From DATAAZ01 sp036259875 (GTDB lineage: Bacteria; Actinomycetota; Thermoleophilia; Gaiellales; Gaiellaceae), in NCBI GenBank assembly GCA_036259875.1, contig DATAAZ010000051.1, positions 1-15,365 on the forward strand: a stretch of 15,365 nt of DNA. Direction: 5' to 3'. Each line of letters opens with the position of its first letter. Within the stretch, counting starts at the first letter, position 1. A program made the translations under genes and the position numbers. This document shows positions 12,224 through 15,365 of the stretch, piece after piece. Below the pieces are notes generated by a model, which saw nothing but the letters and a program-made list of their open reading frames with translations, did no database searches and was not told where the DNA came from.

Positions 12224-12637
12224 ATGCAGATCACCCGGAACAGCGTTGAGACGGCGGCAGGGCCGAGCGAGTGGTTCACCGGCGCGGTCTACATCGACGC
12301 GGTCGCTACGCCGTCGGACGGTTCGCGCCTGAACGCGAGCAGCGTTCACTTCACGCCGGGCGCGCGAACGGCGTGGCACACGCACCCGAAGGGCCAGACG
12401 ATCTACGTCACCGAGGGCGTCGGTCTCGCGCAGCGGCGTGACGGGCCGATCGAAGTCATTCGCGCCGGCGATCGTGTCTTCTTCGAGCCGGGCGAGAATC
12501 ACTGGCACGGCGCCGCGCCCAACCGCTTCATGACCCACCTCGCAATGGTCGAGGTCGACGACGAAGGCAACAGCGCGACGTGGAGCTCCCACGTGAGCGA
12601 CGACGAGTACGGGGCGGTGCCGCCGGTCGAAAACTGA
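12224..12637 (+). CDS. Single-domain cupin protein (137 aa)
   Basis: A conserved cupin barrel is seen with motif 1 at about 46-65: G-A-R-T-A-W-H-T-H-P-K-G-Q-T-I-Y-V-T-E-G. His52 and His54 are metal ligands, and the usual Glu is replaced by Gln58, as I know from a subset of cupins. Motif 2 is P-G-E-N-H-W-H-G at 89-96 with a histidine pair. Cupins of this kind include dioxygenases and isomerases acting on small molecules; the reaction here is not identifiable. ATG 12224 has GGGAG about 6 bases upstream. It lies between HxlR (231 bases upstream) and the second RibD-C-like reductase. Confidence 0.88.
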   Translation: MQITRNSVETAAGPSEWFTGAVYIDAVATPSDGSRLNASSVHFTPGARTAWHTHPKGQTIYVTEGVGLAQRRDGPIEVIRAGDRVFFEPGENHWHGAAPNRFMTHLAMVEVDDEGNSATWSSHVSDDEYGAVPPVEN

Positions 12638-12828
12638 GGCAACACCGCTCGCTGCAGGTCGTGCTGGATCGCGCGCTCATCGTCGGAGACGCGGCGAACG
12701 GAAGCCGCGCCGCTTGCACGCGCTCGCGGAGCCGGAGCCGGTCCGCAGTCGGGAAGACGTCGACCTCGATGACTTCTCGCGCGTCGGCCGGTCGTAACGC
12801 GAGAACCGATACGACGAAAGGACGAAGG

Positions 12829-13485
12829 ATGCGCAAGCTCGTGGTCAACACGTTTACGACGCTCGACGGTGTCATGCAGGCACCCGGCGGGCCGGAAGAA
12901 GACCCGACGGGCGGGTTCGAGCACGGCGGCTGGTCGGCTGGGTACTGGGACGAGCCGATGGGCCAGTGGATGGGCGAGTTCATGGGCGCACCGTTCGACC
13001 TGCTGCTCGGCCGCAAGACGTACGAGATCTTCGCGGCACACTGGCCGCACGCGAGGGACGAGCCGGGAGCGGAGCAGCTGAACGCCGCGACCAAGTACGT
13101 CGCGTCGCGAACGCTGCGCTCGCTCGACTGGGAGAACTCGCAGCTTCTCGAGGGCGACGTCGCGGACACGATCGCGCGCCTCAAAGAACAGGACGGACCA
13201 GACCTGCAGGTGCACGGGAGCTCGGACCTGCTTCAGACGCTCTTGCGACACGACCTGATCGACGAGTTCCGCGTCTGGATCTTCCCGGTCGTGCTCGGCA
13301 GCGGGAAGCGCCTGTTCGGCGACGGCACGCTCCCCGCCGGTCTCGAGCTCGTCGAATCGAAGACGTCGACGACGGGCGTCGTCTCCCTCACATACAGCCG
13401 CGCGGGTGAACCGCGATACGGGTCGTTCGCGCTGGAAGAGCCCACCGAGGCGGAGCTCGAGCGGCGCAGGCGGCTTCACGCCTAA
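12829..13485 (+). CDS. DHFR / RibD C-terminal-like reductase, second copy (218 aa)
   Basis: The protein starts M-R-K-L-V-V-N-T-F-T-T-L-D-G-V-M-Q-A-P-G-G at ATG 12829, preceded by AAAGGACGAAGG. The D-L-L-L-G-R-K-T-Y-E-I-F segment and L-Q-V-H-G-S-S-D-L-L followed by P-V-V-L-G-S-G-K-R-L-F-G-D are the superfamily signatures. The L-G-S-G-K-R-L-F run is stronger than in the first copy at 7466, so the two are distant relatives, not a recent duplication. The sequence suits YyaP/YwjB-type stand-alone enzymes whose substrate is unknown. It follows the cupin after 191 bases with no visible gene between. A basic C-terminal tail ends R-R-R-R-L-H-A. Confidence 0.9.
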   Translation: MRKLVVNTFTTLDGVMQAPGGPEEDPTGGFEHGGWSAGYWDEPMGQWMGEFMGAPFDLLLGRKTYEIFAAHWPHARDEPGAEQLNAATKYVASRTLRSLDWENSQLLEGDVADTIARLKEQDGPDLQVHGSSDLLQTLLRHDLIDEFRVWIFPVVLGSGKRLFGDGTLPAGLELVESKTSTTGVVSLTYSRAGEPRYGSFALEEPTEAELERRRRLHA

Positions 13486-13624
13486 CGGCGTCTAGCGCTG
13501 GAGCTTGGGCTACCGTCCGACTCGACGCGCCGCCACGATCGCGACATCCGCATCCCGCGCGATGAGTTTCGACTCGCGCAACCGTCTATCGAAGCGAGCG
13601 GCCGGCCCCGGGAGCCGGTCCCGG

Positions 13625-15064
13625 CTAGCGTCGGTCGTCGCTCGGCATCGCGGCAGGTGCGATGTTGCGGTTGACGCGGAAGACGTTATCGGGGTCGTAC
13701 GTGGCCTTGACCTGCGCCAGCCGTTCGAGGCTGTCGCGGTAGGCGGCGCGGAGGCGTGCATCGTCGTCGGCGGTCTGGAGATTGATGTAGTTGCCGCCGG
13801 TCGAATAGGGATTGAGCGCCTCCCAGGCGCTGCGCGCCCACGCATGGTCGCTCTGGTGGTCGGGCACACCGGGGTCCCAGCAGCCCGCGGCGGCAACGAT
13901 CGCGTCCGCGTCGCGATTGCCGAACGGCGTGCTCATGGCGTCGTGGTCCGCGAGGGCACCGCCGAGTTGGAGGATCCAGAGCATCGACATCGGCGAGGCC
14001 ATCCCGGCACCCTGCGCTCGGAACGTCTCGAGCAGCTCGCCCGACAACCGAGGAAGGAATTCCGACTTCCAGTAGTTGTGCATGCCCTTCGGCTGCGTAG
14101 CGTCGAACATCGACTGCTGCTCGACGTACGGCTTCTTCCTGATGAGGTCGGCGATCGGGTGACCGAGCGCCCGAAGCGGTGCAAGGTCACGGGAGGCGCG
14201 AGACGGGGCGCCGGTGTGGCAGGCGACGACGAGGACGACCGGCTTGCCGTGCCAGCGCTCGGAGATCTGGGGTAATGCCGGCGCGAACCGAATGACCGCT
14301 CCGAGCGCCAGTTCCCGCGGAGCCGCCTCGGCCGCCTCGCGGTAGGCGGGGAGTACGTCCGCCGCGTCTTCGGCCTCCCAGACGATGACGCCTGCCGTGA
14401 CCTCCGGCCCGATCCGGTGCAAGCGGAACGTGAAGCGCGTCACGACCCCGAAGTTGCCGCCGCCGCCGCGCAGCGCCCAGAAGAGGTCTTCGTGCTCGTC
14501 GCGGGCGGCGCGACGAATCGCGCCGTCAGCGGTTACGATCTCGACCTCCTCAAGGTTGTCGACGGTCCAGCCGAAGCGGCGGGTCAGGTAGCCGAAGCCG
14601 CCTCCGAGCGTCAAGCCCGCGACGCCGGTCTGCGAGACGAACCCGAGCACGGTCGCGAGTCCGTGCCTCTGGGTCGCGCGGTCGACATCGCCCAGCAAGC
14701 AGCCCGGGCCAACGCGGACCAGCCTCCGGTCGGCGTCCACCTCGACCGTCTTCATCCGCGACATGTCGAGCGTGAGGCCGCCGTCGGCGAGCGACGTTCC
14801 GGCGATGTTGTGCCCCCCGCCCTTGATCGAGAACAGGATCCCGTTTGCGGACGCGAACCGGATCGCTTCGCGTACATCGTCAGCCGAGAGCGGCTGAACG
14901 ACGAGCGCGGGTCGCTTCGAGGCCATTGCGTTCCAGATCCGCGTGGCCTCCTCAAAGCGCGGGTCGCCCCGCCGAAGTGCGCGACCGTCGAACGTCGCCG
15001 AAAAGGCGTCGAGCGTGTGCGAGTCGATCTCGACGACGCCCCCGTCGAGCCCGGTCATCTGCAT
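13625..15064 (-). CDS. BBE-type FAD-linked oxidoreductase (479 aa)
   Basis: The N-terminal PCMH FAD domain (about 50-220) has F-S-I-K-G-G-G-H-N-I-A-G with His85, the usual covalent FAD attachment, and T-G-V-A-G-L-T-L-G-G-G-F-G-Y. The second Cys used by bicovalent relatives is missing (F-V-S-Q-T-G here), so FAD should be held singly. The C-terminal BBE segment has Y-I-N-L-Q, then Y-D-P-D-N-V-F-R-V-N-R-N-I. Such enzymes oxidise sugars, alkaloids or polyketides; the substrate cannot be read from sequence. ATG 15064 is preferred over GTG 15070 because GAGG lies 8 bases before it but only 2 before the GTG. A strong promoter with an operator precedes it. Confidence 0.9.
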   Translation of the reverse strand: MQMTGLDGGVVEIDSHTLDAFSATFDGRALRRGDPRFEEATRIWNAMASKRPALVVQPLSADDVREAIRFASANGILFSIKGGGHNIAGTSLADGGLTLDMSRMKTVEVDADRRLVRVGPGCLLGDVDRATQRHGLATVLGFVSQTGVAGLTLGGGFGYLTRRFGWTVDNLEEVEIVTADGAIRRAARDEHEDLFWALRGGGGNFGVVTRFTFRLHRIGPEVTAGVIVWEAEDAADVLPAYREAAEAAPRELALGAVIRFAPALPQISERWHGKPVVLVVACHTGAPSRASRDLAPLRALGHPIADLIRKKPYVEQQSMFDATQPKGMHNYWKSEFLPRLSGELLETFRAQGAGMASPMSMLWILQLGGALADHDAMSTPFGNRDADAIVAAAGCWDPGVPDHQSDHAWARSAWEALNPYSTGGNYINLQTADDDARLRAAYRDSLERLAQVKATYDPDNVFRVNRNIAPAAMPSDDRR

Positions 15065-15080
15065 GGTCACCGCCTCGATA

Positions 15081-15125
15081 GACTCCGATTTGGAGGTTAT
15101 AACTCCGAATCGGAGTCATTGTCAA
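15081..15125 (-). promoter_or_regulatory. Strong promoter with palindromic operator upstream of the FAD oxidoreductase
   Basis: On the minus strand, -35 TTGACA (15120-15125) and -10 TATAAC (15096-15101) are 18 bases apart. The spacer contains the perfect 15-bp palindrome ACTCCGAATCGGAGT (15102-15116). A related half-conserved copy lies 20 bases downstream (15082-15096), and GACTCCGATT (15081-15090) is the exact reverse complement of AATCGGAGTC (15108-15117). Two repressor dimers two helical turns apart would cover the promoter. Confidence 0.7.
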
Positions 15126-15171
15126 GCGAGCCCGCTTGTGCCTCCGAGCGCGAGCTCGCGGCATTCGAGCG

Positions 15172-15365
15172 CTAGCTCATGGACGAGCTGCCCGCGAACG
15201 CGAGCGCGACGGCCTCGTCCACGCCGAGCCTTAACCCGTTCGCCCAGGTGCGTTCTGCGTCGCTGCCGAGCGCCGCTTCGGCGGAGACGCGGACCCGCTC
15301 TGCGCGCGCCCGATACACGCGCGAGAAGTCGCCGCCGGTTCGCTCGTTGAGAGCGTACGCGGCGG
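15172..15365 (-). CDS. C-terminal end of a gene cut by the window edge, possibly a large ATPase/LuxR-type regulator
   Basis: About 64 codons are visible, ending at TAG 15172-15174. The fragment reads A-Y-A-L-N-E-R-T-G-G, then S-A-E-A-A-L-G-S-D-A-E-R-T-W-A-N-G-L-R-L and D-E-A-V-A-L-A-F-A-G. The A-A-L-G ... W-A-x-G ... D-E-A-V-A-L-A pattern is what I know from the ends of actinobacterial ATPase-type transcriptional regulators with TPR-like repeats. The start and the DNA-binding part lie outside the window, so the family is a guess. It ends 107 bases upstream of the oxidoreductase gene on the same strand and could be related to it. Confidence 0.5.
   Translation of the reverse strand, partial: AAYALNERTGGDFSRVYRARAERVRVSAEAALGSDAERTWANGLRLGVDEAVALAFAGSSSMS

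Noticed and set aside
7466..13485. Calling the two RibD-C-like genes a duplication
   Set aside because: They share only superfamily motifs, differ in length and signature, and are 5 kb apart.
1..15365. tRNA genes, CRISPR arrays, insertion sequences
   Set aside because: No cloverleaf with a T-loop motif, no spaced direct repeats and no transposase-like frame were found by eye on either strand.

Overview
This is a very GC-rich window with dense gene packing, frequent GTG starts, 4-base GTGA/ATGA gene overlaps and several apparently leaderless promoters. Together with the protein families present (DUF6197-like, HTH plus Clp-N protein, ArsR/SRPBCC pair, BolA with monothiol glutaredoxin, Lon, HxlR, BBE-type flavoprotein), this suggests an actinobacterium, perhaps a Thermoleophilia-like soil lineage. 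The taxonomic call is inference from composition and gene content only.

The most unusual part is positions 1-1866. A minus-strand operon, read from right to left, encodes a divergent acidic small protein (start 1737), an unrelated 83-residue protein (1523), and three close paralogs of 71-77 residues (1275, 1024, 785). It then enters a gene cut by the window edge (501 to <1), whose visible part contains a PqqD/RRE-like winged fold. The small proteins share a conserved N-terminal half (L-T-x-E-E-L ... L-P-E-R-A-A-M) and an Asn/Ala-rich C-terminal half with two-residue periodicity. They look like a multi-precursor peptide family next to a recognition or processing protein, resembling the N terminus of 'putative peptide zinc metalloprotease' proteins. 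A divergent gene (1867-2565) encodes an HTH plus double Clp-N protein. The two transcription units face away from an 18-bp inverted repeat that holds back-to-back -35-like hexamers. I call this a candidate RiPP-like or peptide-export system.

Positions 2578-5198 hold small genes: a 46-residue membrane protein; a tightly coupled minus-strand operon of BolA, a monothiol glutaredoxin with an odd CGNS site, and a disordered acidic protein; a DUF6197-like protein; a 56-residue Cys-containing protein; a membrane-anchored coiled coil; and an ABM-type protein on the plus strand.

Positions 5276-9232 hold a leaderless ArsR regulator with its SRPBCC/AHSA1 partner (minus), then on the plus strand a CaCA-family cation exchanger, a DHFR/RibD-C-like reductase and a radical SAM protein with C-terminal cysteine ligands.

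Positions 9400-13485 hold a complete Lon protease overlapping an HxlR regulator, followed by a cupin and a second RibD-C-like reductase, all plus strand. Positions 13625-15365 hold a BBE-type FAD oxidoreductase (minus) behind a strong promoter with a perfect operator palindrome, and the last codons of another minus-strand gene. No tRNA, rRNA, CRISPR or insertion sequence was seen. No stretch over 300 bases lacks a gene.
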